DNA of 64,000 nucleotides from positions 5,022,001 to 5,086,000 of the forward strand of contig OZ176057.1 of NCBI GenBank assembly GCA_964247055.1, read 5' to 3'. Shown in pieces: positions 37,329 through 49,608 of this stretch. The notes beneath the pieces were generated by a model that saw only the letters and a program-made list of their open reading frames with translations, did no database searches and was not told the DNA's origin. Numbering within the stretch: position 1 is the first letter of the stretch; each line of letters starts with the position of its first letter. A program made the translations under genes and the position numbers. The DNA comes from Paragordius varius. Taxonomy: Eukaryota; Nematomorpha.

Positions 37329-37557
37329 ATACCATTTACGATTCAAATTCACCCTTGAACAATTAAACTCTAAAAATAATTAGTTTCGGGATAATTACTA
37401 ATATGAAATTTATCTTTATGGCTTATTTTATTATCTTTTTAGTATTATTTAATTAACAAACGAAATTTCATTTTTTACAAATATAAAAATATATGGGTAT
37501 TATTTAATCTTAAAAACACAATTTATTTTTAGGGTGAACATGTATTGTAAATGGTAT
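37329..37557. mobile_element. Family A MITE downstream of synaptogyrin
   Basis: ATACCATTTACGATTCAAAT at the left and ATTGTAAATGGTAT at the right, with TATA on both sides. It lies about 80 bp past the synaptogyrin stop codon and may be within the 3' UTR. Confidence 0.85.
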
Positions 37558-37635
37558 ATCTATAAATTTAAAATTAATAACCTATTATTTATAATTAAAA
37601 ACCTTTAATTTTTTCATACATATGTAAACTGTTAG

Positions 37636-40600
37636 CTAATATAAAGAGCGCATATTAGTTGCCCCAGGGTGTTCATAAGCCCCACTGCTGCTGTTGCCAG
37701 AATAAAGAGGAGGTGGGGGCGGTAGTGCCGGCGGTGGGCCAGTTGGAAAAGAAGGGGGCGCATTTCCCCCAACCAGGCCCGTTTCAAAGGGTAAATTCAC
37801 GTTGCCACGGGCAACGGCGCCACTTTGATCCCCAAAGTATGATGATGGGGCCGGGGCATTTGAATCTACTAGGTGAGAGGGACCAAGACCAGTATTCGAA
37901 GTAAAAGCAGAATCAGCTCCAATTTTGTAACGACGCCATGCTAAAAAGGTGACTGCGGCCTTGAAAAGACAAAAAAAATGTCAAAAGTTTCAATACAGTA
38001 AAAATTAAAATTATACAGGTACAAAACGTAAAATGATAAAGACAAATATTTTTTTGTCTAAAAGACAACCATAAACTTCATTTTTTTAAATTGCAAATTA
38101 TGGAGTTGATATCTATATTGGGACATAATTAATTATGTATTTTAAAATTGTAATTATACACTTTATATGAGAGAAAAGGTTTGAAAAGGTATGGTGGTCT
38201 TTACATGAGAAAAAATATTTGTATTTATGCTCTTATGTTTTGTCCGTATAATTTCATTTTTTACTGTAATTTTATTCCTTTTTGCTGATAAAAAAGTTAG
38301 GGTAATAATATAATTTTTATATCCTATTGTTCGTATTAGTTAGTGTTCTTATCCAAAAAAGTAGGACCCGGTTCAGAATTTAAATTAGATGGTTATTTAT
38401 TTCAGTTCGATTCCATTTTTTAAAGGCTTAATTAGAAAGATGATAATTTATAAAACAAAAATATTGAATGTTACTTTGTTCTCCGTGTAAGGGATTAAAT
38501 GCATTGTAAAAAAATTTATATATATTTTGTATAACTAGTTTATATTTTTGCAACCGTTAACCACGGTTCTTAAGAAACTGTTTGAGGCGGTTAAAATTGT
38601 TTGATTGATTAAAACAACTTGAAAAAGTTCGTGGTTTCATTTATAAAATAAAGTTTTCAAGTTCAAAAATTAATTTTTATCAGATGTAATTATGTTGTCC
38701 AAATATGTATAAAATACTCACATTCCACAAATTAATCGCAATAAATTTAAATCCTTAAAAACTTTTATACTTTTGTTCGATTTTCACATTCGACAAAGAT
38801 ATAAAGCTAATAAATTCATCTTACCCAAAAAAATTTACTTATTGTTGAATTCATGTAAATCCAATTAAAATAAATACTATTTTATAAACCCACATATTAT
38901 ATCCACTAAAAACTAAAAATATACGGACAAAAAGTAAGAATATTAAGGTAAATATTTTTTTTAAAGACAACCATACTTTTTCAAACTTTAATTTTTCCCA
39001 TATAAGCTATTTAATTACGATAGTTTTTGATATAATTGATTCTGTCACCAATTACATATCAATTTTATAAATTGCAATTTAAAACAATGAGTTATATTTT
39101 TAAAAAGTATGGGGTTGTCTTTTAGAAAAAAATATTTGTCTTTATACTTTTACGTTTTGTGTCCGTATAATTACAATTTTTACTGTAACTCTTGATTTCC
39201 ACCTACAACATAAATTTATATGTGAAAGATCTTGAAATTTCCCATATTACATTCTTTAAAAAACTTAAAAATAAAAATTCTTAAAAAACTTCAAAATTGG
39301 TGATATTTTTACCCAGGAAAACGCAGAAAAAAGGGCAAAAGTTATGGCAGCCTTATTTGTCTTTATACTTTTTTGTGTCCGTATAATTTCAATTTTTACT
39401 CTAATTTGTAATTCGCAATTTTCACCTACAACAAATATCTATCTATATGTGAAAGATCTTAAAATTTTCCATATTACATTCTTAAAAAACATTATAAAAT
39501 AAAAAGTTTAAAAAGTATTAAAAAAACTTCAAAACAAAAATTCTTAAAAAAACTTCAAAATAAAAAGTTTGAAAAAAAGTTCAAAATAAAATTTCTTAAA
39601 TTAGATTCTTAAAAAACATAGATTTTTAAAAAGTTTGAAAAAGATGGTGACATTTTTACCCAGGAAAACGCAGAAAAAAGAGCAAAAGTTATAGCAGCTT
39701 GTACATTGTTTCGACCAAAACCCATGGGCGGTAGGGTGGATGGTTTCGTTTTACGCCAACTATTAGACAACCGACAAAACGTAACGAACCAAATAAAAGT
39801 CCAAAAAGCTATATATATATATATACCATTTACAGTTCACCTTAAACAATTCAAATTCACCCTCGAACAATTCAAATTCACCCTTGAACAATTCAAATTC
39901 ACCCTAAAAATAAATTATGTATTTTGTAACTAATATAACTCATTATTAATATGAAATATATGTTTATGTTATAGTTTATTATTTTTACAGTATTATATTA
40001 ATTTAAAACAAAATTTTTATTTTTTAAAAATATATAAAAATATTGGTAATTTTTAATATTAAAAAACATATATTTTATATGAGGGTCAATTTGAATTGTT
40101 CAAGGGTGAATTTGAATTGTTCAGGGGTGAATTTGAATTGTTTAAGGGTGAAATTGAATTGTAAACGGTATATATATAGTAAAAATTTTACGGACAAAAA
40201 TGTAAAAAGATAAAGACAATTTTTTTTTCAAAAAACAGACAACCCCCATACTTTTTAAAACCTTGTTTTTTTTTAATATATCTCATTGTTTTAAACTGCA
40301 AAGTAAGTATAATATAGTAATGTAAATTGGTAAAACAATCAATTATGCTATTTACTTTGCAGTTTAAAACAATGAGTTATGTTTTTTATAGGATAAATCA
40401 AAATTTAAAAAATATGGGTTTTCTATTAGATAAAAAAATTTGTTTTTATTTCAATTTCGTCCGTATAATTTTAATTTTTACTATATATATATATATATAT
40501 GTGTGTAAATTTAGTGTCAAAAGTATTTGTAAAAAATCAAAAAATAAGCAGAATATATATATGAAGTAAATTGGGTTTTTTTGAATATAATGGAATAAAG

Positions 40601-43600
40601 ATTTTTTTAACAAAAATATCTCAAACTTTTTCTCAGCCATTTTTTTATTTGATTTGTTTTGAATTCGCTATAACAACAATGTTAAACAAATGCATTATGT
40701 AAGTTTTAAAAAAATTTTAAATTACATTTTAGCTGCAAAATTTTAATGTTTATAAATTCTAAAATCAGATGTTTGTTTCAATCGAGAAATAAAGTTAAAA
40801 AACTAAAAAAGTTAATACAATCAAACCATGTTCGATATAATTAACCAACTTTTAAACAGTGTAATTTATTAATATATTAAAAGCTATGGAATATAAAACC
40901 ACCCCAAAATGTAATCGTTTTAAAAACAAAGGAAAAGGTAATGAATGAAGTGGTAATTAATTAATACATTTTTTAACAAATGAGTGTTAAAAAATATATA
41001 TATATATACCATTTACACTTCAAATTCCCCTAAAATAAATTATGTGTTTTTTAAGATTAAAATTATTTATAGTTTTTTAAAAAATAAAATGTTGTTTAAT
41101 TAAAAAAATACTGAAAAAATTATAAATTATGCCATTTGACATATTTCATATGAGTTATATTAGCCGCCTGAAACAAAGATTTTTTAGAGTAAATTAGAAT
41201 TGTTCAAGGGTAAATTTGAATTGTAAATGGTATATTCAATATAAAGTGTTATACATACATCTTTTTATAGAAAATATTCAAAAATTTAGCAATTTTTTTA
41301 TAAAATATTATAATTGAAATTAAAATTTATTTTAATTTCGTTTTGACTATATTATAACGATATATTGATAAATTTTGACCGACGACGTAAAAATTGAAAT
41401 TATACGGACAAAACGTCACAACATAAAGTTAAATATCTTTTTTCCAAAGACAATCATTTTTTAAATCTTCATTTTTTTGATATAACTCTTTATTTAATGT
41501 TGCAAAGTTTAAAGTAGATATATATATATATATATATATATATTACTAAAAGATCCAATTTGATATTTTACCATTTGTCATTGAATAGCTTATAGAGGAA
41601 AGGCCAAGGTTTGAAAAAAGTATGGGATTGTTTTTGGAAAAAATATTTGTCTTTATATTTTTACGTTTTGTCCCCGTATAATTTCAATTTTTATTGTATA
41701 TATATCTATATTTTATCGGTTAAATCGGTTATTTACGTTTAATCCGTTATAATTTTACTTCAAAATTCCCATTTTTTTCCTTAATAAATATTCTTATAAA
41801 GTGATTAGATTTTTCATTTAAAACTGACATTTATTGTCATTTATTTTAGTTATTCTTTTTTTACCATATACAGAGTATATATATATATATATATAAACAT
41901 AACAGTAATAAAACGTTTTTTAGAAAGAAACTCTTAAAAATCGATATTTAGTATGTACAAAAGTAATTACTATGCTTCTAAGATATTATTTTATATTAGA
42001 CTTAAATTGTTTTTTTGAAAAGGCAAAATAATCATTTATACATAACAAAATTGTTTATATTGATAAAAAAAATTTAATTTTAATATAATTTTATAAATCT
42101 TGACGATAATAGAATTTTTAACCAATTTATATTAGATGAAAAGTTTTACCACCATCAGTTTAATTGGGCGACGTATTTTAGTATCTAAAAATTTCAAACT
42201 TTAAATTATATTTATATAGAATTTTTAGGCAAAGATTTATATTGATTTCTTTTATACCTAATTGATTCATAGTTTATAGTTATATTATTCATGCCCATAA
42301 ATAATTTATGATACAGATGATATAGAATAAAACATCGAAATAAATTGGAAAAATCTTTGTGCTCAAAACCAAAATAAATATAAAAAATTATATAATTAAA
42401 TCCGTGAACAATTCAAAATCACCCTAAAATAAATTACATGTTTTTTAAAATTAAAAAGTAGCTATATTTTTTTACATTTTCAAAAAATAAATTGTTGTTA
42501 AGTTAAAATAATATAAAATATGCCATAAAGATATATTTCATATGAATGATGAGTTATATTATTTCGAAAACACATAATTTTTTTAAGGGTGAATTTGAGT
42601 TGTTCAAGGGGAGTGAATTTTAATTGGGTATATTTTGTGATAAATATACAGTTAAATATAAAATTATAAAGAAAAAACATCAAAAAACGTTTAAACTAAG
42701 CAATTCATTTATTTTTTTGTCAAATTGACATTGTTGGGATGTCAAATTGGTAATACCGTAGCGTATGGGATATAAAACAATTTGTCATTAATTAAATAAG
42801 CAAATTTAAGGTTGCAAGATATGAAAAATTTGTTTATAATTTTTAACCACATTTAATGTTAACCACATACGCTACTGTATTGCTAATCAGATAAAAATAC
42901 TATGAATTGGTCAAAAAAACTATAATCAAAGACAACCATATATTTTAAACCTTATTTTTTAAATTATAACGTACATTAAAAATTGAAATTATACGGGGAC
43001 AAAACGTAAAAATATAAAGACACCTATTTTTTTCTAAAAGACATCCATACTTTTCAAATTTTGATTTTTTTAAATATACCTAACTCATTGTTTCAAACAT
43101 AAAATATAAAATAGAAGTGTGTATTGCTAAAACAATTAATTACATATTTTGCAATTGCTAATAAATGATTTTAATAGGATAAATTAAGGTTTAAAAAGTA
43201 TGGTTGTCTTTTGAAAAAAAATTTAGTCTTTATATTTTTAAGTTTTGTCCGTATAATTTCCATTTTTACTGTATTTGTTTTGGGATCGCAAAAGAACTAG
43301 ATATGTAAATTGGAAAGAAACTACTCACTCCCCAACACCTGTAATTATATGTTTTCAAAAGGATTAATAATCAAAAAGTAATGTTTTTAAGTCTTGAATT
43401 TAGATTAGATTTTACAGTTGACTCAACTAGCAATGATAAAAAAATTTGAAGGACCTGAAAACCCGAAATCGGCCATAACTATGTATTTTCTCTCCTGAAT
43501 ACTTGCGATATTCTCAAATTTTCCATCCGTATAAAGGAAAAGGGCACAAACCAAAAGGGATATAATCCCAATTCCTGTCCCAAGTCGACAGACATTGCCA

Positions 43601-43952
43601 TTTTGATTATATTGACATTTACCTGGGTAAAATTGTTCATATTTAGAGTGTTTTAATTATCATAATTAAAATAAATACTTACGATTAACCAATTTAAAAC
43701 CAAAATTTTACAATTTCATAATATAAAAAAAATAAATACCTTCGTACCAGCCCTGAGTAGATATGGTACTAAAAACAACTATGGCAAAAACCTAAAATAT
43801 GGATTGTAGATGAGAGAAAGATATTTAAAAATAAAAGAAAATCTTACAATGCAAATAATCCTTAGAATAACTTGTGGATTTCGAATATAAGTAATTGGAT
43901 CAAAAGGGGTGCCACTGGCTTTGGAAGCTCCATAAGCACCGTATGGGTCCAT
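37636..43952 (-). CDS. SYNGR: Synaptogyrin family four-pass vesicle membrane protein
   Basis: MARVEL-type tetraspanning protein of synaptic-like and trafficking vesicles. Five exons on the minus strand: 43952-43848, 43791-43740, 43622-43455, 39808-39660 and 37959-37636. Phases agree; total 265 residues, against about 190-235 in known synaptogyrins. Markers: MDPYGAYGASKASGTPFDPI; TM1 ILRIICIVFAIVVFSTIS; the conserved loop CQYNQNGNVCRLG; TM2 IGIISLLVCALFLYTDG; RKYIVMADFGFS then TM3 AFWTFIWFVTFC; NVQAAITFALFSAFSW (TM4) joined to AAVTFLAWRRYKIGADSAF. The cytosolic tail is extended and proline/glycine-rich (PTGPPPALPPPPPLYSG). The last exon is strikingly GC-rich for this region. The intron between exons 3 and 4 is 3.6 kb and full of palindromic elements; a family A copy sits 14 bp upstream of the exon 4 acceptor. 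The 3' part of exon 4 is duplicated at 39315-39350 in the following intron. Confidence 0.93.
37996..38266. mobile_element. Family B MITE in synaptogyrin intron 4
   Basis: CAGTAAAAATTAAAATTATAC at the left, ATTTCATTTTTTACTG at the right, TA flanks. Confidence 0.85.
38904..39185. mobile_element. Family B MITE next to duplicated exon fragment
   Basis: CACTAAAAACTAAAAATATAC at the left and GTCCGTATAATTACAATTTT with TACTG at the right. Its right end is the left boundary of a local tandem duplication (see 39140-39705). Confidence 0.8.
39140..39705. repeat. Tandem duplication carrying the end of synaptogyrin exon 4
   Basis: Two units: about 39140-39350 and about 39351-39702. Each begins with a family B right end (GTCCGTATAATT...TTTTTACT), then CACCTACAACA, GTGAAAGATCTT, CATATTACATTCTT, and ends with AAAGTTATGGCAGCC or the matching AAAGTTATAGCAGCT. 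The last ~40 bp are the 3' end of coding exon 4 with its splice donor, in minus sense. The copy at 39315-39350 is non-functional. Confidence 0.8.
39823..40171. mobile_element. Family A MITE beside the synaptogyrin exon 4 acceptor
   Basis: ATACCATTTACAGTTCACCT at the left with three 21-bp units, right end ATTGTAAACGGTAT with three or four units. The left end is 14 bp from the exon 4 boundary (39808), and the (TA)n joining them ends in the splice-site AG of the minus strand. Confidence 0.85.
40178..40483. mobile_element. Family B MITE
   Basis: TAGTAAAAATTTTACGGACA at the left and GTCCGTATAATTTTAATTTT with TACTA at the right. Begins within 10 bp of a family A end. Confidence 0.75.
41006..41233. 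mobile_element. Family A MITE, minimal form
   Basis: ATACCATTTACACTTCAAAT at the left, GAATTGTAAATGGTAT at the right. In synaptogyrin intron 3. Confidence 0.85.
41394..41697. mobile_element. Family B MITE
   Basis: GTAAAAATTGAAATTATACGG at the left, CCCGTATAATTTCAATTTTT at the right, with a (TA)n run in the centre (41519-41543). Confidence 0.75.
42400..42632. mobile_element. Family A MITE, worn ends
   Basis: GTGAACAATTCAAAATCACCC at the left and GGGTGAATTTGAGTTGTTCA at the right, around the usual core (ATGCCATAAAGATATATTTC). Terminal ATACCATTT is no longer clear. Confidence 0.65.
42735..42895. mobile_element. Palindromic MITE related to the one at 14066
   Basis: GGTAATACCGTAGCGTATGG at the left, CATACGCTACTGTATTGC at the right. 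About 160 bp. Confidence 0.65.
42973..43271. mobile_element. Family B MITE
   Basis: CATTAAAAATTGAAATTATAC at the left and GTATAATTTCCATTTTTACTG at the right. In synaptogyrin intron 3. Confidence 0.8.
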
Positions 43953-44171
43953 CAAATTAATATTCTATTTTAAAATCATGTGAAATTAAAAATCGATCAA
44001 AAATATCAGCGGAGCCTTGCGTGAAAACGATTTGCTAGTTGTCAAATTGAAAATAGGGTAAAATTATTTTACATTAGTTGCCAAAATATCCATTATAAAT
44101 TTAACTGCTATATATACTTAGAGATCAATTAGATGATCTTATTATAAATTTAGCGATCTTACTATTATTAT

Positions 44172-45034
44172 AATTGATAATCAACACTTGGATACAATAC
44201 ATCTATTTAAGCCCTTAAATCGGGGTAGTTGGCTGCCCTAGACCTGTGTAAAATTAAATGCTTTTTGAAATAAACAATAAAAAGGCAATTAAAATTTTGC
44301 AGAATATAAAATCTTGTCTATGTATATTTAATATTATTTATATTCCTTATCTCTAAAGTTTATTAATACTAAACAGTTAGCCATTTGGTAAAAAAATCAA
44401 TGAAAATTGGGCGGCAAAATTGAGATGAGCATATTAATTTAACAGTTGGATGCAACACATTCATTTTAGTCTTTCGATTCGAATTGGGTAGTTAAATACC
44501 CGAGCCCTGTTTATAATTAAATTTTTTAAAAAATATAGAAGGAATCGAAACCATGGCATTATTTTGCACTTATATAACATTAATAAAACGAAAGATATAA
44601 AAAACCGAAATATATAAAAAAATTTATTAAAAAATACTTGATATTACTTATTTTAAGCTAAAACCGAAAGATAAAAATTTCGTCAACATGACATGTGTCA
44701 AATGGTAAAATTAAAAAATAATACAAAATAAACCGCTCTATTTCTATCATTGTTAGATGTAATTTATATTGAAAATTAGCTTTAGTTTTACCCTTAAAAT
44801 TAAAAAGACGATATTTTGCAAAAAAATTTTTAAAATAAAAATGGCGTCGAAGTAGTTTGAGATGGAACTTTTTATCAAAACAAAATTTTATCAAGATATT
44901 TTGGCATATTTATATAATTTTTATCAGGATAGAAGCATAAATTTAAATTGGGACCGTTTCCTTCAGTCGCTTTTTACAAATATTAATTTTAATTTAGTCT
45001 GGGGTATTTAAATACACCAATTTGAATCGAAGTG
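44172..45034 (-). mobile_element. Family D: fragment 44172-44440 plus full copy 44443-45034
   Basis: The full 592-bp copy is bounded by TTAA at 44439-44442 and 45035-45038. Ends are CAGTTGGATGCAACACATTC and CCAATTTGAATCGAAGTG. The fragment to its left starts CACTTGGATACAATACATC, so two copies overlap. Confidence 0.8.
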
Positions 45035-45283
45035 TTAATGTTGTTAAAATTTTCGAATACGGCGCGCTTGAAATCACGTGGTGTAAAAAATATTTTATAA
45101 AATATAATTTAGATAAAATAATGTATCAAAATCATCACGGTGCTTTAAATATTGGTGCTTATTATGATTTATAATTTTTACAGTTTTATCTTAAGTGATT
45201 ATTAGAAAAGGCTGCTAAATTTGAAAATATTTTTTATGCAAATTTTTTTGGTGATTTAAAAAAAAGTTACTAGAGTATATTAT

Positions 45284-46579
45284 ATACCATTTCCCAGTCT
45301 AAATAAACGTTTTCCCAGTCAATCGAAACATTTTCCCAATCTATCGAAACGTTTTCCCACTCAATCGAAACATTTTCCCAGTCAATCAAAACGTTTTCCC
45401 AGTCAATCGAAACGTTTTTCCAGTCAATAAGAACATTTTAAAAACGTTTTCCCAGTCAATAAAAACGGTTTTATTTTTGATGATAAATATCAAAACAAGA
45501 ATATAAAAACAACTTTTAATCATTATTAGCGTAATATAGGATATTATTTTTTATAAAAACACAATTATTGAATGACAATTTTCCAAGTATTTTTTATTGT
45601 GCACAATCATTAATGACTTATTCTTTAAAAGTTATATTTTTTGGAATCTGAGTTAAGATAAAATTTTTTATTTTATCGATAGTTCGCATTAATATTTGCG
45701 GAACACTTCACAATAGTTTTTAAATATGTCCGGTTTGTCGATAAAAATACTGTCTGAAAAAATATCTAAACGAAAATTTTTTTTAGATAAAATTGATTTT
45801 AATTTAAAAATATTTAATGAAAAAGATATTTGACTAAAACAAGGGTGTCCAACTAAAGGCCTTCGCGGGCCGCATTTTCAACTCAAAAAGCACACGGTTC
45901 CCCATTCGAAATATATACGGGCATTCACATAATTTTAAGAATAATAAAACTGTAAAATACAAACACGATATTTTTTAATTCATTACCAATTTAATAGATT
46001 CATTCATAATAATTGTGCAAGAAATATGAATACTACTAAGATTTGTGGGCATATATTATGGTTTTCCAAATTTTTGGGGCCCGCACAAAGATTCTCGGAA
46101 GGCCGCCTTAGGCCCTCAACCAAATGTTAATTATAAAATTAGCGTAAAATTTATGCTTAAGATCCAATATAAAGTGTTAAATGACCTTTGTGATTAAAAT
46201 GGTATAATTTTTATAAATTTTATTAATTCCTCCGTAACTATAGATTTTTTAATTTAGCCGCATATATTAATGCGAACCATCACAAATATCTTAACGCAAA
46301 TTCCGAAAATAAATCATTTAAAGAAAAAGTCATTTATGATTGTTATACTTGGAAAAATTGTCATTCAATAATTGTGTTTTTATAAAAAATAATATCCTAA
46401 TATTACGCTAATAATGATTAAAAGTTGTTTTTATATTCTTGTTTTGATATTTATCATCAAAAATAAAACCGTTTTTATTGACTGGGAAAACGTTTTTATT
46501 GATTGGGAAAATGTTCTTATTGACTGGGAAAACGTTTCGATTGACTGGGAAAACGTTTATTTAGACTGGGAAATGGTAT
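45284..46579. mobile_element. Family F foldback element with 20-bp terminal iterations
   Basis: 1296-bp inverted-repeat element with the same ATACCATTT...AAATGGTAT ends as family A. Next to the ends are tandem units of about 20-21 bp, TTTTCCCAGTCAATCGAAACG (about eight units at 45291-45470; about five inverted at 46470-46570). Further inverted sequence follows: ATAAATATCAAAACAAGAAT near 45482 and its complement near 46435, extending to about 45690 and 46260. The centre (45845-46125) carries a GC-richer hAT-like remnant. Confidence 0.85.
45845..46125. mobile_element. hAT-like remnant inside family F element
   Basis: Begins AAGGGTGTCCAACTAAAGGCC with TCGCGGGCCGCATTTT and ends near GGCCCGCACAAAGATTCTCGGAAGGCCGCC. 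These resemble hAT terminal sequences (CAGGGGTGTCCAAC, GGGCCGCA). Terminal bases and target duplication are not clear. Confidence 0.5.
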
Positions 46580-47261
46580 ATATCAGATAAAAAAGTAAAA
46601 TACTTTTTCTAAATTATTTACGCTCCGAAAGTTTTAAATTTTTTAGCCCTTTCAAAAAGGGCAAGATATCTTGAGAATTTGGTTTATTTTCAATTTTTGG
46701 CGATAATAATTTAGTTTTTTTTAAACACAGCGCAAAATGTAAAACTATTGTTCCTTTATTAGATAAAAAGGTACAAATATATTGTTTTATTCTAACGTCT
46801 TAAAATTAAAATTATCATCGAGACAAACAGCTAATATTAAAATTAAATATATAAAATGGTAGCTTGTAATTTGAAAGCTTTGACAGTTATTTTAACTATA
46901 ATATACATTTGTGGGAACAATGTTTAATAATTATTTATAACAAACTCTACTTACGAAATTGAACTCTGGGATATAAATATAAAACTACTTCAAAATTTAG
47001 GAAAAAAAGTGAAAAGATGATGCAGTGTTAAACACAAAAACAGTAATATAAACAGAAAAAAGTGGCTAATTTAGTTATTTATTTAGCTAATGTATACATA
47101 TTATCTTAGCTAGATATTATTAGATTTATCCATAAAATAAATGATTTTAAGTTTTTTTATGAATATGCCTTTTATTTCGTTTATATTATATAAGTACGGA
47201 CTTTTGAAGTGGTATCAATTTATTCTACAATTAAATTATTTGATAGAACGATCTGGTGTCA
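46580..47261. other. Intergenic, nothing recognised
   Basis: AT-rich, no coding signal on either strand. Confidence 0.5.
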
Positions 47262-48280
47262 CCAACGACCCCAATTCGAATCGAAAGACTAAATATTCAA
47301 ACTTGGACACAAAAAATTCATATCCATCGATTGAAATTTCTTTGGGTTTTAGGGTTGTTTAAAATCAAATAAAAATATAGAGCATATTAAACCGATTGCT
47401 AATGTTTTCACTTTTAAACATTCATGTGAATTAAATTTTTTTTTAAAAAAACTTGAATGTAATTGGGAGAAACCTCATGGTAAAAATTTAGACATAACAT
47501 GCGCAGTATCTAATACAAATAATCGAAAAACCATATTTTCTGTTTATATGAAAATTTAGATGTGGTAAACGTAACGTTAGAATCAAATAAATACCATATT
47601 TGGCAAAAATGTTGTAAAAATAAAATGGGTTCAGAGTAATTTGATATGGTACTTTATCTACAAAACTAATTTTTTTATTTTTGGCTTATTTTTTAGAATC
47701 ATAGAATATAATCATATTGATTTCTTTCCATAGTTTTCATAATACTCCGATTCAAATTGGGGTATCTAAAGACCTCAGAATAAATTTAACTTAATATTTA
47801 TAAAAAAAACTTGTGCCCATTTAAATTGTTTTTATCCTAAAAAATAATAAAACTAGGCCAATATCTAAATAAAATTATTTTCGAAAAAAAAGCCCATGTT
47901 AAACTAATTCGACGCCATTTAAATTTAAATATTTTTCAAAATATCGTATTCATTCAATTTTAAAGATAAAATTAGCTATAATCTAATTCACATCTAACAT
48001 TGATAGAAATAGAATAAGTGGTTTATTTTGTATTTCAATTAACCAATGCACCCACATTATGTTGACTAATTTTTTTTGGGTTTTACATTGAAATAAATAA
48101 TATCAATTGTTTATGAACAAATAATTTTTTATATTTTTGTTTATTAATGTTATAGTGCAAAATTTTGCCATGGTTTCGACCCCATATGTTTTTCAAGTTT
48201 TAAATTTTAAACAGGTCTGCAGATCCAATTACCCTAAATCGAATCGAAGGACTACAATGAATGTGTTGTATCGACTTCTT
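47262..48280 (+). mobile_element. Degenerate family D copies
   Basis: There is an end fragment at 47262-47330 (CCCCAATTCGAATCGAAAGACT) and a reverse fragment at about 47395-47700. A diverged plus-orientation copy runs from about 47750 (TCCGATTCAAATTGGGGTAT) to about 48280 (GAATCGAAGGACTACAATGA). All are more diverged than the copies at 30719 and 44443. Confidence 0.65.
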
Positions 48281-48386
48281 ATACCCTTTATATAATCTGG
48301 GGCCCCAAAAAATTCAATTTGTATCGAAATGATATTCCTTCTTAAGCCCCAAAATAAAAATCTCATCAGAATCCTGATATCGATTA

Positions 48387-48421
<35 letters not shown>

Positions 48422-48939
48422 GAAATTTTTATATCCCCAAATTTATTAGTGTGATTGATGACATGAAACAGTAATGTATCTGTAAGTTTAATAAATGTTT
48501 CATAGCAAAAGGCCCGAATTTTCCATTCTTTTTTTAGCGGGCAAAAATATAAAATAAATAATTACATTAAAATATAAGCCAACATCGATCTCTTATTATA
48601 AATATATAGCTAAGCAATCCAATAAATACATTTAGTCGAGTAAAAATTATAATATTAAAAAGCACCTTTAATGCCACATGCAGCCCGTAGACTTTGGTTC
48701 ACTGGTTTAAACCATTGTCCTTCAGTAAATTAACAAAAGTTATGGTGCAAATTGAATTGGCATTAAAAAAATGTTAAGGGTTTGTTCCAACCTTAAATAT
48801 TAAAAATTATACAAGTTAGAATATGGATATTTTAAATGCAACACGGGTAGTGATTTAAGCCTTATTATCAAATTATAAATATAAATAACTATTTTAAAAT
48901 ATTCAAAAAATACATATATATTATATTGAATCAGTTTAT

Positions 48940-49498
48940 CACTTGGATACAACACATTTAATTCAGTCATTCGATTTAATCGGGGTAATTGGATACCCCA
49001 GGCTTGTTTAAGATTAAATACTTTATAAAATATGGAAGGAATCGAGACCATTGCAAAAGTTTGAACTTATCTAACATTAATAAATCTAGATAAAATAATT
49101 TATTCAAAAATTCTTAATATTAGTTATTTTAATGCAAAACCCAAAGGTAAATATTTAGTCAACGTAACATGTGTGCATTGGCTAAATTTAAAATACAAAA
49201 AAACCCATTTTTTATTTCTATCGATGTTAGATGTAATTTAAATAAAAAAGTAGCTTAAATGTTACCTTCAAAATTAAATGAACAGATATTTTGCAAAACA
49301 TTTTGTAAAATAAAAATGGCGCCGAAGTAGTTTGACATTACACTTTAATAAATTTTATCTAGATATTTTGGCTTTTTTATATAATATATTTTAGGATGAA
49401 ATAAATTTAAATTGGGGCAGCTTCATTCAGTAGTTTTTTAAAAATATTCATTTAAAATTAGTTTTGGGTGTTTAGATGCCCCAATTTGAATCGAAGTG
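48940..49498 (-). mobile_element. Family D copy upstream of the ATF4-like gene
   Basis: Begins CACTTGGATACAACACATTT and ends CCAATTTGAATCGAAGTG. The flanks TTAT and ATAA are degraded relatives of the usual TTAA. It ends about 110 bp before the first upstream ATG (49609) of the ATF4-like gene, so it could form part of that gene's promoter region. Confidence 0.75.
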
Positions 49499-49608
49499 AT
49501 AAAAGCCAAAATGGATGTATTATGAAATTTAATATTTACATATCAAACCCATAATCGTTTTGAGGCTCACGACCTCTTTTACCATATCCTAAACAAATAT
49601 CCTCTACT

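Noticed and set aside
37659-37904. Plus-strand frame opposite the last synaptogyrin exon
   Set aside because: Antisense shadow; the minus strand matches synaptogyrin exactly in phase with its other exons.
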